Assembly: GCA_030041545.1 (NCBI GenBank)
Contig: JASHNQ010000033.1
Location: 1 to 64,000, forward strand
Origin: a candidate division FCPU426 bacterium
Lineage (GTDB): Bacteria > Oederibacteriota > Muellerivitia > Muellerivitales > Muellerivitaceae
DNA: 64,000 bases
Direction: 5' to 3'
Notes under the pieces: generated by a model
Told to the model about the DNA's origin: nothing
Database searches by the model: none
The model's input: only the letters and a program-made list of their open reading frames with translations
Position numbers and translations under genes: made by a program
Part shown: piece after piece, positions 32,337-40,498 of the stretch
How the letters are laid out: each line of letters starts with the position of its first letter
Position numbering within the stretch: the first letter of the stretch is position 1

Positions 32337-33098
32337 TTAAGAAACAGTGATCTGATACTTTCGGTCGAATTTCCCACCTAGAACGACAACTCTTTTGCCC
32401 TTTCCTAAATCCACTTTTGATAAGTCGAGCCGTTGGAACCATGCATGATTTATTTGGTCAGCCAGATAGAGGAAACAACGCTTCACCTTAACGGATCGGC
32501 AGGTCTTTAAAAGAGAAGATACCAATTCCGGCCTCAAGGTCGACAGGCCTTCCATCAAATGTGCCGCGCCTTCGAATGTTATCTGCTGAGGCATCAACAA
32601 AAGGGCCTCAAGAACAGCCCGTTCTGGTGAAGAAAGGGTTATGCCGGTTGGCTTGTCCACCGTAAATCCAAACTCCTTTTTATAGGGCAAGAAATCCGTT
32701 GTTTGAAATTGGATCTTATTGCCCCATTTGTACTTCTGAAACCAGGAAGGGAGTTTGGTTCCTTGGGGAGCGAATAAGGAAACGGTTGGCAGGGAACCCA
32801 TGGGAACGTTGTGGCCGTAGCCCTGCCACTGGAGGGCGGTAACTCCCCCGGCGTGAACCGGTAATTTGAGCTGGTTCTGGAGGGCATGAAGGCCCCCAGG
32901 CCAAAAGGGTTTTGTGCCGGCCTTGGCAAAAGCGCCAGGGCCTATTGGCTTTATCCAACCGCCTTTCACATAGGACCGGGCTAAAAACCGGCTGACGCCC
33001 TTATCCGCCAGCCACTTGAGAGTGACGACTGCTCCGTGAGGCCAATCCGTGAAAACACGGTTTAGTTTGGTCTTGTTTTGTGTAGCCATAATGCACAT
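32337..33098 (-). CDS. AbiEi-family antitoxin, apparently without partner
   Basis: The 253-aa protein has an N-terminal winged helix (WLADKGVSRFLARSYVKGGWIKPIGPGAFAKAG broken into helix-turn-wing) and then the AbiEi-type domain (GVTALQWQGYGHNVPM, SSPERAVLEALLLMPQQ, FEGAAHLMEGL). AbiEi is the antitoxin and repressor of type IV AbiE systems, whose nucleotidyltransferase toxin AbiEii is normally the next gene. Here only 49 bp separate its stop from the convergent darG, so no toxin follows. The start is ATG 33098, or ATG 33089; neither has a clear ribosome-binding site. It is either an orphan regulator or a remnant. Confidence 0.82.
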   Translation of the reverse strand: MCIMATQNKTKLNRVFTDWPHGAVVTLKWLADKGVSRFLARSYVKGGWIKPIGPGAFAKAGTKPFWPGGLHALQNQLKLPVHAGGVTALQWQGYGHNVPMGSLPTVSLFAPQGTKLPSWFQKYKWGNKIQFQTTDFLPYKKEFGFTVDKPTGITLSSPERAVLEALLLMPQQITFEGAAHLMEGLSTLRPELVSSLLKTCRSVKVKRCFLYLADQINHAWFQRLDLSKVDLGKGKRVVVLGGKFDRKYQITVS

Positions 33099-33200
33099 TT
33101 TAGCGGCAAATTAAACCTAGCCCAATAAAGGTTTTGGGCGATAACATAAAAAAGGGCTCACAAATTGGCTACAAATCCTTTCACGGAATGATAGTTTTTG

Positions 33201-33263
33201 TTACCGAAATTTACTCAGTCATTGAGCAAAAATACTCAATAGCTGAGTAAATTTTGGTGTTAC
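33201..33263. promoter_or_regulatory. 63-bp inverted repeat upstream of the AbiEi gene
   Basis: ACCGAAATTTACTCAG..ATTGAG is mirrored by CTCAATAGCTGAGTAAATTTTGGTGT. The repeat lies about 100 bp upstream of the AbiEi start and overlaps the stop codon of the DUF3024 gene. AbiEi proteins repress their promoter by binding inverted repeats, so this may be its operator; alternatively it ends the DUF3024 transcript. Confidence 0.5.
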
Positions 33264-33589
33264 CCGAAGAAACAACCGTTGGGGTTGGACTTGATGAATT
33301 CCAGGGCTTGCTCCAAGGGGGCCTTCATCTCCGCTAAGAGATTCCAGTCTCCGTTGGCCCTGCGCCAATAAATCTTCCATGTCTCCGTGGAGGCAGAAAA
33401 GACGATCTTGGCATAGGGACTTTTGGTCACCTCGCCGGGGTTCTTCCAGTGGGGCCTGACTTCCTGGAGGATGTACCCGCCCCCGCATTCCACCGCCGAG
33501 TTAAGGAGTTTGTCCGGAACCGGGCTGGGGAAGAAAGTCTCGATCCGCCTGCGGGTCACTTCATTAGGATGTGGATTCTTTTCGGCCAT
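33260..33589 (-). CDS. DUF3024 family protein
   Basis: The 109-aa protein contains EVRPHWKNPGEVTKSPYAKI, then WKIYWRRANGDWNLLAE, which is the DUF3024 pattern of a small beta-rich protein of unknown function. GGAC lies upstream of the ATG at 33589. It sits between the AbiEi-like gene and the DUF4143 ATPase gene, all on the minus strand with spacers of about 160-190 bp, so each probably has its own promoter. Confidence 0.78.
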   Translation of the reverse strand: MAEKNPHPNEVTRRRIETFFPSPVPDKLLNSAVECGGGYILQEVRPHWKNPGEVTKSPYAKIVFSASTETWKIYWRRANGDWNLLAEMKAPLEQALEFIKSNPNGCFFG

Positions 33590-33779
33590 CGTTCGAGGTC
33601 CTTTTATTGGACAACCGACCGCCGTTAAACCGCCATAAAGCTAGTTGGGTCATTAGTGTCACGAAATGGTTTCCTGATACTATTAATAGTACCTCCTCAG
33701 GTTGGTTGATCCGGCCAAGCCGATTGCACTCAATGCAATTTGGATCATGAGGCGGGAAGAAGGTCTTCCCTCCGTCCAT

Positions 33780-35048
33780 TTAAGTAAGCCAGCGATTAAT
33801 CGGCACAGCCCAAAGGTCCCGGTCGGGGTCCATTTCCTCAATGGAGCCTCCCCGGTAAAGGCAGATTCCACCTAGCCATTTTTTACCCAACCGGTCAGCC
33901 AAGGTGGAAAGCCCCGTGAAGTCCTTTGGCCCGGCTTTCGACCTTGATTTAACCTCGATCCCAAGGAATCCCTTTTCCATCTTCACCAGCAGGTCCAGCT
34001 CAAAGCCGGACCGGGTCCGGTAATAGAAGAGTTCGGCCTTTTCCCCGCTAGTCCGAACCCATTTATGCATCTCCGAAACAGCGTAAGTTTCCACAACCCC
34101 TTCTTCCTCCACCCCCCAACGGCAGGTCAATTGCCTCAAAAGCCCTATGTCCGACCAATAGACCTTGGGAGCCTTGATGACGGTACTCGTCAGGTTTTCA
34201 TGGTAGGACGGCAAAAGGAAGGCTTGATAGGAAAGGCGGAGATATTCCAGGTAGCGCTTGGCCGTGTCCACGCTGACCCCTGCGTCCCGCGCCAATTCGG
34301 AGTAGGAAAGGATGCCCGCCGACCTTGCCGCGCAAAGGCGCTGCACCTTTTTGAAGGGTTCCAGGTCGTCCAACCGGGCCAAGTCCCCCAGGTCCTTCTC
34401 CAAGTAAGTGTATTCATAGGACTTGAGCCATTTTTCCCTGTCGGCTGGGGAAAGGGGAAGAAGGCCGGGCATCCCACCCCACCGCGTCAGGTGTTCTTCG
34501 GCGGATTGCAGGCGGTGTTTTCCCTCCCCGACAAGGACGGAAGGCTCAGCGGAAAGAACCTTGCCAAGGGAACCATTGGACCGGACGCACTTGGCGAAAA
34601 GGGGAAGGCCCGTTTCCCCTCCCTTCGCGGCCAGCTCCCCCAGCATGAGGGGCCAAAGTTCATGGACGAAAACCCTGCCAGCAAGGCTTTCCCGGGTTTT
34701 TTTCATGAGCAGTATCTGGGAAGAACCCAGGAGGACCGTGAACCGCAACTTGCCCTCGTCGAAGGCATATTTGACCTTCTCGAAGACCGACGGCTCCTTT
34801 TGGACCTCATCCACAACCGCGTTTCCCACCACCTGGCCCCATTCACGGGCAGGGACCGCCTTTAATTCATCCCGGACCTCCAGGCTGTCGCAATTGAAAT
34901 AAGGGCGGTCCTTGAATAGCGCCTTAACAAGGGTCGTTTTTCCGGTCTGGCGCGCCCCTGTCACGAGCAAAAGCCTGGGAGGGCCTTTGGGAACGTCCTC
35001 CAGGATGTTGGAAAGGGCCCGTGGTTTTAACTGTAATTTTTCGCTCAT
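33780..35048 (-). CDS. second AAA ATPase with DUF4143 domain
   Basis: The 422-aa ATPase has Walker A VTGARQTGKTTL (about 31-42), Walker B AVVDEVQ (about 89-95), and an LLGSSQ sensor. A DUF4143 region follows with helix-turn-helix ILSYSELARDAGVSVDTAKRYLEYL, ending with the nuclease-like ELFYYRTRSGFELDLLVKMEKGFLGIEVKS (D..E-x-K). I start at ATG 35048; a 26-codon extension upstream lacks a site. It belongs to the same broad family as the ATPase at 11736 but is not a close copy. The two sit near opposite ends of island 2. Confidence 0.88.
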   Translation of the reverse strand: MSEKLQLKPRALSNILEDVPKGPPRLLLVTGARQTGKTTLVKALFKDRPYFNCDSLEVRDELKAVPAREWGQVVGNAVVDEVQKEPSVFEKVKYAFDEGKLRFTVLLGSSQILLMKKTRESLAGRVFVHELWPLMLGELAAKGGETGLPLFAKCVRSNGSLGKVLSAEPSVLVGEGKHRLQSAEEHLTRWGGMPGLLPLSPADREKWLKSYEYTYLEKDLGDLARLDDLEPFKKVQRLCAARSAGILSYSELARDAGVSVDTAKRYLEYLRLSYQAFLLPSYHENLTSTVIKAPKVYWSDIGLLRQLTCRWGVEEEGVVETYAVSEMHKWVRTSGEKAELFYYRTRSGFELDLLVKMEKGFLGIEVKSRSKAGPKDFTGLSTLADRLGKKWLGGICLYRGGSIEEMDPDRDLWAVPINRWLT

Positions 35049-35576
35049 GGTCGTAAATTTTACAGTAATTTGGGGAAGGGTCAAGGAGAAAGGCCCATAT
35101 TCTGCATCTTGAAAAATAGAATCCAATTTCTAATTTGCAAGAATTCCTGATCCCGCCGATGGATGTTTTGGGCGGGAGTGGAGCATTTCACAACCAGTCC
35201 ACAAATTGCATTAACCGAATCGAATGACACGGGAATGACAAGGGGGATTTTGATGTAGTCCACTGCCTAACCTGGCACCTGCGAGGGTTTCAGCCTTGGG
35301 AGAGGCATTTCCCGGTCGTCCACTGCCTTCCGCTACGAGTGGTAGTTAGGGGGAGAGAGTGACCACAAGAAAATTTTTGAAAATTCACCCCGGCGGACCC
35401 TGTGTCATAACCGTGTCTTTGGAACCAGTCTTTTTCGGTTTCTGGCAGTCTCCATCGGTTCCTGACCGTCGAAATGAAAAAAGCCTTTACCCACGAAACC
35501 ATAGTGGGCAAAGGCTTTCATTTATGAGCTGGGGACTGAGATTTTTAGTCGGAGATTTCGGGAAAGTCCTGGAAAA
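35049..35576. other. island 2 right-end region, no gene
   Basis: A degenerate tRNA-like stretch (TAGTCCACTGCC near 35257, GTCCACTGCCTT near 35319) may be an old att copy. GAAAAAAGCCTTTACCCAC / GTGGGCAAAGGCTTTC (35476-35519) is a strong hairpin. The following 60 bp align with the 60 bp before the att at 11393. Single ACCGTG and ACCGTC motifs at about 35410 and 35465 recall the decamer arrays. Confidence 0.6.
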
Positions 35577-35616
35577 ATTTCAAGTCCACTGCCTTACCCA
35601 TTAGGACTAACCCTCC
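35577..35616. repeat. att direct repeat, copy 3 (right boundary)
   Basis: This 40-bp copy of the tRNA-Ser(UGA) 5' half has one mismatch (TACCCATT for TACCAATT) relative to the copies at 6115 and 11393. Chromosomal housekeeping genes begin beyond it. Confidence 0.9.
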
Positions 35617-35800
35617 CGAAGGTGGTGAGCCACCCTGGCTCTTGGTCAGGGTGTCGAACCACTGCCCCAATTGTACTCATTTTTCCACGGGCCAAGAAGG
35701 GCCTGTCCTGCGTAGCTCGGAGAGCGAAGCGGGAGGCATATTGTACCCCAAACCCAGGATAGGACAACTTATTCCAAGGGCTCCTTTGGTTTTGCGGCCC
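35617..35800. other. chromosomal right flank of the island
   Basis: No gene is present. It contains ATTGTA (TACAAT on the minus strand) at 35670 and again near 35741, matching the copy at 11443-11484 and so probably the old tRNA-Ser promoter. A 43-bp GGTGAGCCACCCTGG...GTCGAACC segment at 35624-35663 resembles a broken tRNA 3' half. Confidence 0.5.
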
Positions 35801-36664
35801 TCAATGCTTAAGAATTAAGACCCGGTTTACCCCCGTGTCATCCTTGCCAAAGGATCGTTTCAAGCCCTGGTCCTTGAAAAAGGAGTTGACTTCCCTTGCC
35901 CGGCCAGGATCCAGCTCCATCAAGGCCACGCCATTGGGCGCCAACTTTTTTTGAAGGATGCGGGCTATGGCCCGGTAGGGGTCCAGCCCGGTTTTTCCAC
36001 CGAAGACGGCCACAGGGGGTTCAAAGCCCGCGATTTCCGGGTTCAGGAGATCCCTCTCGAACCGGGCAATGTAAGGCGGGTTGCACAAGATGACCTGGAA
36101 CTGGCCGGGATCCCGCTTGGCCAATGCCGAAAACCAGTTCCCCCGGCGCCACTCCACTGCGCCCGCGCCCAACAGACGGCGGGCATTGGCCTGGGCGACC
36201 GCCAGGGCCTTTTTCGAGATATCCACGGCCCAAACCCGGCAGGGTAGGTATTTGGCGATGGTGATGGCGATGTTCCCGCACCCCGTCCCCAAATCCAAAA
36301 CCAGGCGCCTTTCCTCGGGGATTTTCGCCAGCGTGTCCAGCGCTATTTCCACCAATTGGCCTGTCTCCGGCCGTGGCCTCAGGACCGCGGGGGAGACCTT
36401 GAAGGGAAGGCCGAAAAAGAAAGCCTCGCCGAGGATATACTCCAAGGGTTCGTGCCTCATCCGGCGGCGAATATAGCCGCGGATTCTTTTAAGCTCGCCG
36501 CCTTTCAACACCCTGTCGAAGTGAAGATGGAGGCTCAAGGGATCGACGCCCAAGCCGAAGGCGGCCAGGCACATGGCGCTATAACGGGGGTGGAGGACCT
36601 GGTTTTGCCTTAAAAGGGGCACGGCCCATTGAAGCACCTTGAGGGGAGTCCAAGATTCTTTCAT
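35801..36664 (-). CDS. prmC: PrmC: release factor glutamine methyltransferase
   Basis: This 287-aa protein N5-methylates the Gln of the GGQ motif of release factors. The N-terminal helical domain is followed by RPRPETGQLVE (about 96-106), the AdoMet motif VLDLGTGCGNIAI (about 122-134) and the catalytic NPPY (about 195-198). I prefer ATG 36664 over the in-frame TTG 36673 because the GGA is better spaced from the ATG. prfA, its usual neighbour, is not adjacent. The gene lies 184 bp beyond the island, marking the return to core sequence. Confidence 0.92.
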   Translation of the reverse strand: MKESWTPLKVLQWAVPLLRQNQVLHPRYSAMCLAAFGLGVDPLSLHLHFDRVLKGGELKRIRGYIRRRMRHEPLEYILGEAFFFGLPFKVSPAVLRPRPETGQLVEIALDTLAKIPEERRLVLDLGTGCGNIAITIAKYLPCRVWAVDISKKALAVAQANARRLLGAGAVEWRRGNWFSALAKRDPGQFQVILCNPPYIARFERDLLNPEIAGFEPPVAVFGGKTGLDPYRAIARILQKKLAPNGVALMELDPGRAREVNSFFKDQGLKRSFGKDDTGVNRVLILKH

Positions 36665-36893
36665 TTTGGCCAATCCTTTCCGGAATGAATGGGATTATAA
36701 GTTCAACCGCCCTTACCCGAAAACGGAATAGCTTTCTTTTCAAGAAAATTTCCGAGGAATTCACCGAGATGACCTTGACCCTGAGGGCCTCTGGGACCAG
36801 GATTGACTCAGCCCACACAATGCGGACTGGGTGGCCTGCGTCGACAGTTTGTAAAACTGGCTCAAGCTATAAGAAATTGGAATTAATTTTTGC

Positions 36894-37068
36894 AACTATC
36901 CGGTTGGCAAAGCTGACTTCATAAAACCCTCGCCCCTTGGGGGAGAGGGTAGGGTGAGGGGTGCTCTTAGCTTTAAAAACCACCCTCATCCCAACCTTCT
37001 CCCCTCAAGGGAGAAGGGGTGAAACAAAAAAAGGCAAAAAATAAAGCGGCTTTGCCAACCGGATAGTT
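36894..37068. mobile_element. 175-bp palindromic element, 20-bp terminal inverted repeats
   Basis: AACTATCCGGTTGGCAAAGC at the left end and its exact reverse complement at the right end flank the same GC-rich core seen at 60733. I see no clear target duplication. The sequence from 36674 to 36893 upstream holds no convincing gene. Confidence 0.75.
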
Positions 37069-37092
37069 CCGTTAATTTTTAAGGAGGGGTTC

Positions 37093-37482
37093 ATGTTGAC
37101 CATCGAGCAAAAAGTACGCTTTGAGGCCACACCCAAGGAACTCTACGACATCTTCCTGGATTCCAAGAAGCACACCGAAGCCACGGGAGGCAAGGCCACG
37201 GCCAGCAGCAAGGTGGGCGGGTCCTTCAAGGCCTGGGATGGATACCACTGGGGCAAGAATTTGATGCTGGTGCCTGGCCGCCTGATCGCGCAGACTTGGC
37301 GCAACTTGGACTTCAAGAAGGACGAAACCGATTCACTGCTCCTGCTTTCCTTCGAGAAAAAAGGCAAGGGGGCTGAATTGACCATGGTCCATGCCATGCT
37401 GCCGGACCGCATGGGGGACCTAGCCCAGGGCTGGCGGGATTATTATTGGAAGCCGTTTAAGAAATACCTGGCGAAAAAGTAG
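37093..37482 (+). CDS. SRPBCC/AHSA1-family protein
   Basis: The 129-aa protein has the START-like (SRPBCC) pattern typical of AHSA1 relatives: IEQKVRFEATPKELYDIFLDSKKHTEATG at the N-terminus, GGSFKAWDGYHWGKNL in the middle and a long C-terminal helix ending QGWRDYYWKPFKKYL. It probably binds a small hydrophobic ligand or client; no specific role can be read. AAGGAGGGG precedes the ATG by three to four bases. It follows directly after the palindromic element, which may therefore lie in its 5' region. Confidence 0.85.
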   Translation: MLTIEQKVRFEATPKELYDIFLDSKKHTEATGGKATASSKVGGSFKAWDGYHWGKNLMLVPGRLIAQTWRNLDFKKDETDSLLLLSFEKKGKGAELTMVHAMLPDRMGDLAQGWRDYYWKPFKKYLAKK

Positions 37483-37661
37483 TTGAAAAGTTTTCCTGAT
37501 TGAAAAAGGCGCGGATTTTTTCACGCTCCTTTTCATTTTCGGCGTTTATCATGTGCCCGTGCCCCATCTCCATCCCCCTTCGCTAAAGCTTCGGGGGACA
37601 GGTAGGTGATCATGGTTTCCAGCGTTAAACGCGATATTCATTGTTCCATTACGGAGTGGTG

Positions 37662-38132
37662 ATGCCGCACCTTCACGAAAAAATCGACTTCACCGTTTCC
37701 ATTTTCATCGTGAAGGGCAGTGAGGTCCTCTTTATCTTCCACAAGCAACTCAACCGCTGGCTGCCCATCGGGGGACACATCGAACTGGATGAGAACCCGG
37801 AGCAGGCGGCCTTGCGCGAGGCCAAGGAAGAAAGCGGCCTGGACGTGGAATTGGTAGGGGAAAGGCCTCCCCTCAAGCCGGAGCCGGGGTTTGTGCCCCT
37901 CCTCCAGCCTTCCTATATGGATATCCACCTGATCAGGGAACCCCATTGGCATATAGGAATGGTCTATTTCGCCAGGGTGAAATCCGGCAAAGTCATATTG
38001 AACGCTAAGGAACATCATGACATCCAATGGCTAGCCGAAAAGGATTTGGACGACCCGAAATGGAATCTTTACGAGAACTTGAAGTTTTACGCGCGGGAAG
38101 CCTTAAAAAAAGTTTTGAGTTCTGAGTTGTGA
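37662..38132 (+). CDS. NUDIX hydrolase
   Basis: The 156-aa protein carries a complete Nudix box, GGHIELDENPEQAALREAKEESGL (residues about 45-68), with the REAKEESG metal-binding glutamates. It should hydrolyse a nucleoside diphosphate derivative; substrate unknown. I start at ATG 37662, preceded by GGAG at five bases; an earlier TTG at 37641 has no site. It ends in a Leu/Ser tail encoded by an AT-rich spacer repeat (AGTTTTGAGTTCTGAGTT). Confidence 0.88.
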   Translation: MPHLHEKIDFTVSIFIVKGSEVLFIFHKQLNRWLPIGGHIELDENPEQAALREAKEESGLDVELVGERPPLKPEPGFVPLLQPSYMDIHLIREPHWHIGMVYFARVKSGKVILNAKEHHDIQWLAEKDLDDPKWNLYENLKFYAREALKKVLSSEL

Positions 38133-38192
38133 GGTATGGCGGTTTTCGTCCGGCGAAGCCGGATGAAAACTTCAACAATTCAAAATTCCGCC

Positions 38193-38714
38193 TTACTTTG
38201 GCGGTTTGATCTGGCTCACGCGCATCCCCAATTGCTTGGCCGCGTCGAAGATACGGTCGTCCCGGTAGAATTCCCCATAGTAAATGTTCTTGATGCCCGC
38301 GTTGGCCACGATCTTGAAGCAGTTCCAGCAAGGGGAGGCGGTGATATAGATATCCGCCCCGTCCACCCTGACCCCGTTCTTGGCGGCCTGGATAATGGCG
38401 TTGGCCTCGGCGTGGATGGTGGCCACGCAGTGGCCGTCCTGCATCATGTGGCCCACGTCGTCGCAGTGCGGCAGCCCCCGAACGCTGCCGTTATAGCCCG
38501 TGGAAAGGATGGTCTTGTCCCGAACGATGACCGCACCCACGTGCTTGCGATCGCAAGTGGATCGGGTGGCCACTTCCTGGGCGATATTCATGAAATACTC
38601 GTGCCAGTCCACCCGGCGCTTCAAATGGCCGGACCGGGCCGATTTTCGCGGCAGAGCGGGCGCCGGTTTTTTAGCCAGCCGCTCGATTTTGTCCTTCTTA
38701 AATTTGATTTTCAT
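38193..38714 (-). CDS. dCMP deaminase (ComEB-like)
   Basis: This 173-aa zinc-dependent deaminase converts dCMP to dUMP for thymidylate synthesis. It has HAEANAI (His and catalytic Glu) and PCWNC as the zinc-binding pair, with STGYNGSVRGLPHCDD upstream, as in the dCMP deaminase family. A basic N-terminal extension of about 30 residues precedes the domain. GGAGG lies three bases before the ATG at 38714. The start overlaps the upstream DUF2156 gene by four bases, so the two are translationally coupled. Confidence 0.92.
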   Translation of the reverse strand: MKIKFKKDKIERLAKKPAPALPRKSARSGHLKRRVDWHEYFMNIAQEVATRSTCDRKHVGAVIVRDKTILSTGYNGSVRGLPHCDDVGHMMQDGHCVATIHAEANAIIQAAKNGVRVDGADIYITASPCWNCFKIVANAGIKNIYYGEFYRDDRIFDAAKQLGMRVSQIKPPK

Positions 38715-39640
38715 TTTCCTCCCGTCCCGGGATCCACGGCGTACAACTGTAACCGCCGCGCCGGGTGCCAATGTTCCTTGGATTCGGCCAGCCGGGGAAG
38801 CCCTTCAGCGTCGCCCGCGTTGATGAATAGGTAGGGTTCCAACTGGCGGCAGATATTGGCGAATATATAAGCGGACAAGCCTTTGACCGTCAAGTCCGTC
38901 ACCTCTAGGTAGATACCGTAAGTGTCCGGAAATAGCGCCGCCCCAACCGAGTAAGCCGCTAGGCGGTTCTCTAAAACTACCACCCAGGCGTCCATGGCCC
39001 AATCCTCCCCCTGGTGAAGCGCGCGGAAATGGGCCTTTTGGGAGGAATACAGCATTCTTTCCCCCATCTCCCCCTTGAGGATGGACAAGCGTTGATCTTT
39101 CCAAAGCTCAAAAAGTTCACCACACGCCTTGAGGTCGCTTTGGCGGTAGGGGCGAAGCACCACCGAGTGTTCCTTTAATAGATGATTGATCTCAGCCCGC
39201 TTGGCCCGGTAAGGGTCGCCGTGAAGGCCCGCCACTTGGGAACGGTCGTAAAGATATTCCGCAAGGACGGGGCGGACGGGATATCCCCAGGCCTCGACTT
39301 GCTCCTTTTGGTCCTCGGTGGAGCCCTCAACGCGGGAGACGCCGGTTCCGGGTCCGTTCACCTTTCTCATGTATTCAAAGGCGGTTTGGAGTGTTTCGGC
39401 GTTAAAAGGCCTGGGCGGGTTGGGGAAATAAACGTATTGACCGTAGTGGGCCACGATAAAGGATGCCGCGCCCTTGGAGGCCAAGGCATAGGCGAATTCG
39501 TCCTGCCACATGAGAAAAGCGGGCAGGGAGGCGGACAAAGCCGGCGCGGGATGAAAAAGGGAAAAAGCTTTTTCCAGGACCGAATCCAACGGCTCCACCG
39601 AGTCGAAAAAATCCGCGCAAGGAAGCTGGGTGACATTCAT
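38711..39640 (-). CDS. DUF2156 / LPG-synthase C-terminal-like protein
   Basis: The 309-aa protein has two GNAT-like halves. The segment YLYDRSQVAGLHGDPYRAKRAEINHLLKEH is typical of the DUF2156 family, related to the aminoacyl-transfer domain of lysyl-phosphatidylglycerol synthases. DLTVKGLSAYIFANICRQLE and INAGDAEGLPRLAESKEHWHP complete it. No membrane segments are present, unlike MprF, so the substrate is open. It is coupled to the dCMP deaminase gene by a four-base overlap. The upstream spacer is an AGTTCTAAGTTTTG-type repeat. Confidence 0.8.
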   Translation of the reverse strand: MNVTQLPCADFFDSVEPLDSVLEKAFSLFHPAPALSASLPAFLMWQDEFAYALASKGAASFIVAHYGQYVYFPNPPRPFNAETLQTAFEYMRKVNGPGTGVSRVEGSTEDQKEQVEAWGYPVRPVLAEYLYDRSQVAGLHGDPYRAKRAEINHLLKEHSVVLRPYRQSDLKACGELFELWKDQRLSILKGEMGERMLYSSQKAHFRALHQGEDWAMDAWVVVLENRLAAYSVGAALFPDTYGIYLEVTDLTVKGLSAYIFANICRQLEPYLFINAGDAEGLPRLAESKEHWHPARRLQLYAVDPGTGGK

Positions 39641-39742
39641 AGTTCAAAATTTTGAGTTTTAAGTTCTAAGTTTTGGTTATTTTCCATCCGGGTGAAGCCC
39701 GGATGGAAAATTTCGATAACTCAACACTCAAAACTGTCTTTT

Positions 39743-40495
39743 TCATTGCCCTGTCAGGACCCGCGCGATCTCGCGGCGCAACCCGTAGCTCAACCGGTGG
39801 GCCCGGGAGGGCGGACGGTAGTTGGCCAGGTACTGCGGCAGGTTGTTCAGGTCCACTACGCCGTGCTCGTGACTGACCACCGCCGAGGCGTCGCCTTGGG
39901 GGTGGGCGAAGACCACCACGCCTTGGATCCAAATTTGGGAACACTCCTGGGCCCAACGGGGCCCCAGGTTGGACTCCAAATGGCTCCTCAAATGGTAGAT
40001 CTGGGTGGCGACTTGCTTGAGGGGGTTGTAAAAACCCCGTTTGTAGCGGGAACGGGTCTTGCGGGCCCGCTTATGAAGGGTCCATTCGCGGTCGAGGACG
40101 TCCCCCGCGATGCGGCCCCGGAGGTACTTGGTTTCGATCACGAACAAGGCGCCGGGGGTGATCAGCAGGTGGTCGATCTCCCGGGGCTTGTCCCCCGACT
40201 CGAACTGCACCGAATGCAGCACGCGGGCGTTTTCCATCGTCATGGTGTCCAGGGTCTTGGCCGTCAAAGCCTCGCCCTCGGACCCCTCGCCCACGATGCG
40301 GCTGCGGTGCTGGGCGATCGTGAAGGCCCAGTAGCCGCAAACCAAAACGATGGGAATCACCACCCACTTGGACCAGTGGGGCAGGAAGAAAAACACCGCC
40401 ACGGCCAGAACGACCAGCAAAAACGTTATCCATCTCCAACGCGTCACCCACCGCATGGCGCGGGGGGGCTGCAACTTCTGCAAAGTTGCGACCAT
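39743..40495 (-). CDS. NERD-domain membrane protein
   Basis: The 250-aa protein has two hydrophobic segments near the N-terminus (ITFLLVVLAVAVFFFLP and WVVIPIVLVCGYWAF). A NERD (nuclease-related) domain follows: ENARVLHSVQFESG, then REIDHLLITPGALFVIETKYLRG, with the D...E-x-K triad. The predicted nuclease-like domain is cytoplasmic and membrane-tethered. The function of NERD proteins is mostly unknown. Its start lies three bases from the stop of the upstream cysteine-cluster gene, suggesting an operon. Confidence 0.85.
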   Translation of the reverse strand: MVATLQKLQPPRAMRWVTRWRWITFLLVVLAVAVFFFLPHWSKWVVIPIVLVCGYWAFTIAQHRSRIVGEGSEGEALTAKTLDTMTMENARVLHSVQFESGDKPREIDHLLITPGALFVIETKYLRGRIAGDVLDREWTLHKRARKTRSRYKRGFYNPLKQVATQIYHLRSHLESNLGPRWAQECSQIWIQGVVVFAHPQGDASAVVSHEHGVVDLNNLPQYLANYRPPSRAHRLSYGLRREIARVLTGQ

Positions 40496-40498
40496 TTC

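Larger units (their letters stand above)
11434..35616. mobile_element. genomic island 2 (about 24 kb defence cargo, no integrase)
   Basis: Island 2 lies between att copies at 11393-11433 and 35577-35616. It has no recombinase but a right end homologous to that of island 1. Cargo includes two DUF4143 ATPases, a broken TOTE primase-helicase, a SWIM/SNF2 cassette, TcmP/three-Cys genes, a TIR-like protein, restriction-modification, DarTG and AbiEi. The patchwork of AT-rich and GC-rich genes suggests stepwise assembly. Confidence 0.75.

Noticed and set aside
33564..33779. 71-codon minus-strand frame starting right at the ATPase stop
   Set aside because: The abutting ATG and a CIEC pair are suggestive, but it overlaps the DUF3024 start, has no family resemblance and no ribosome-binding site.
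36685..36924. 79-codon plus-strand frame after prmC
   Set aside because: No ribosome-binding site or domain, and it ends inside the terminal repeat of the palindromic element.
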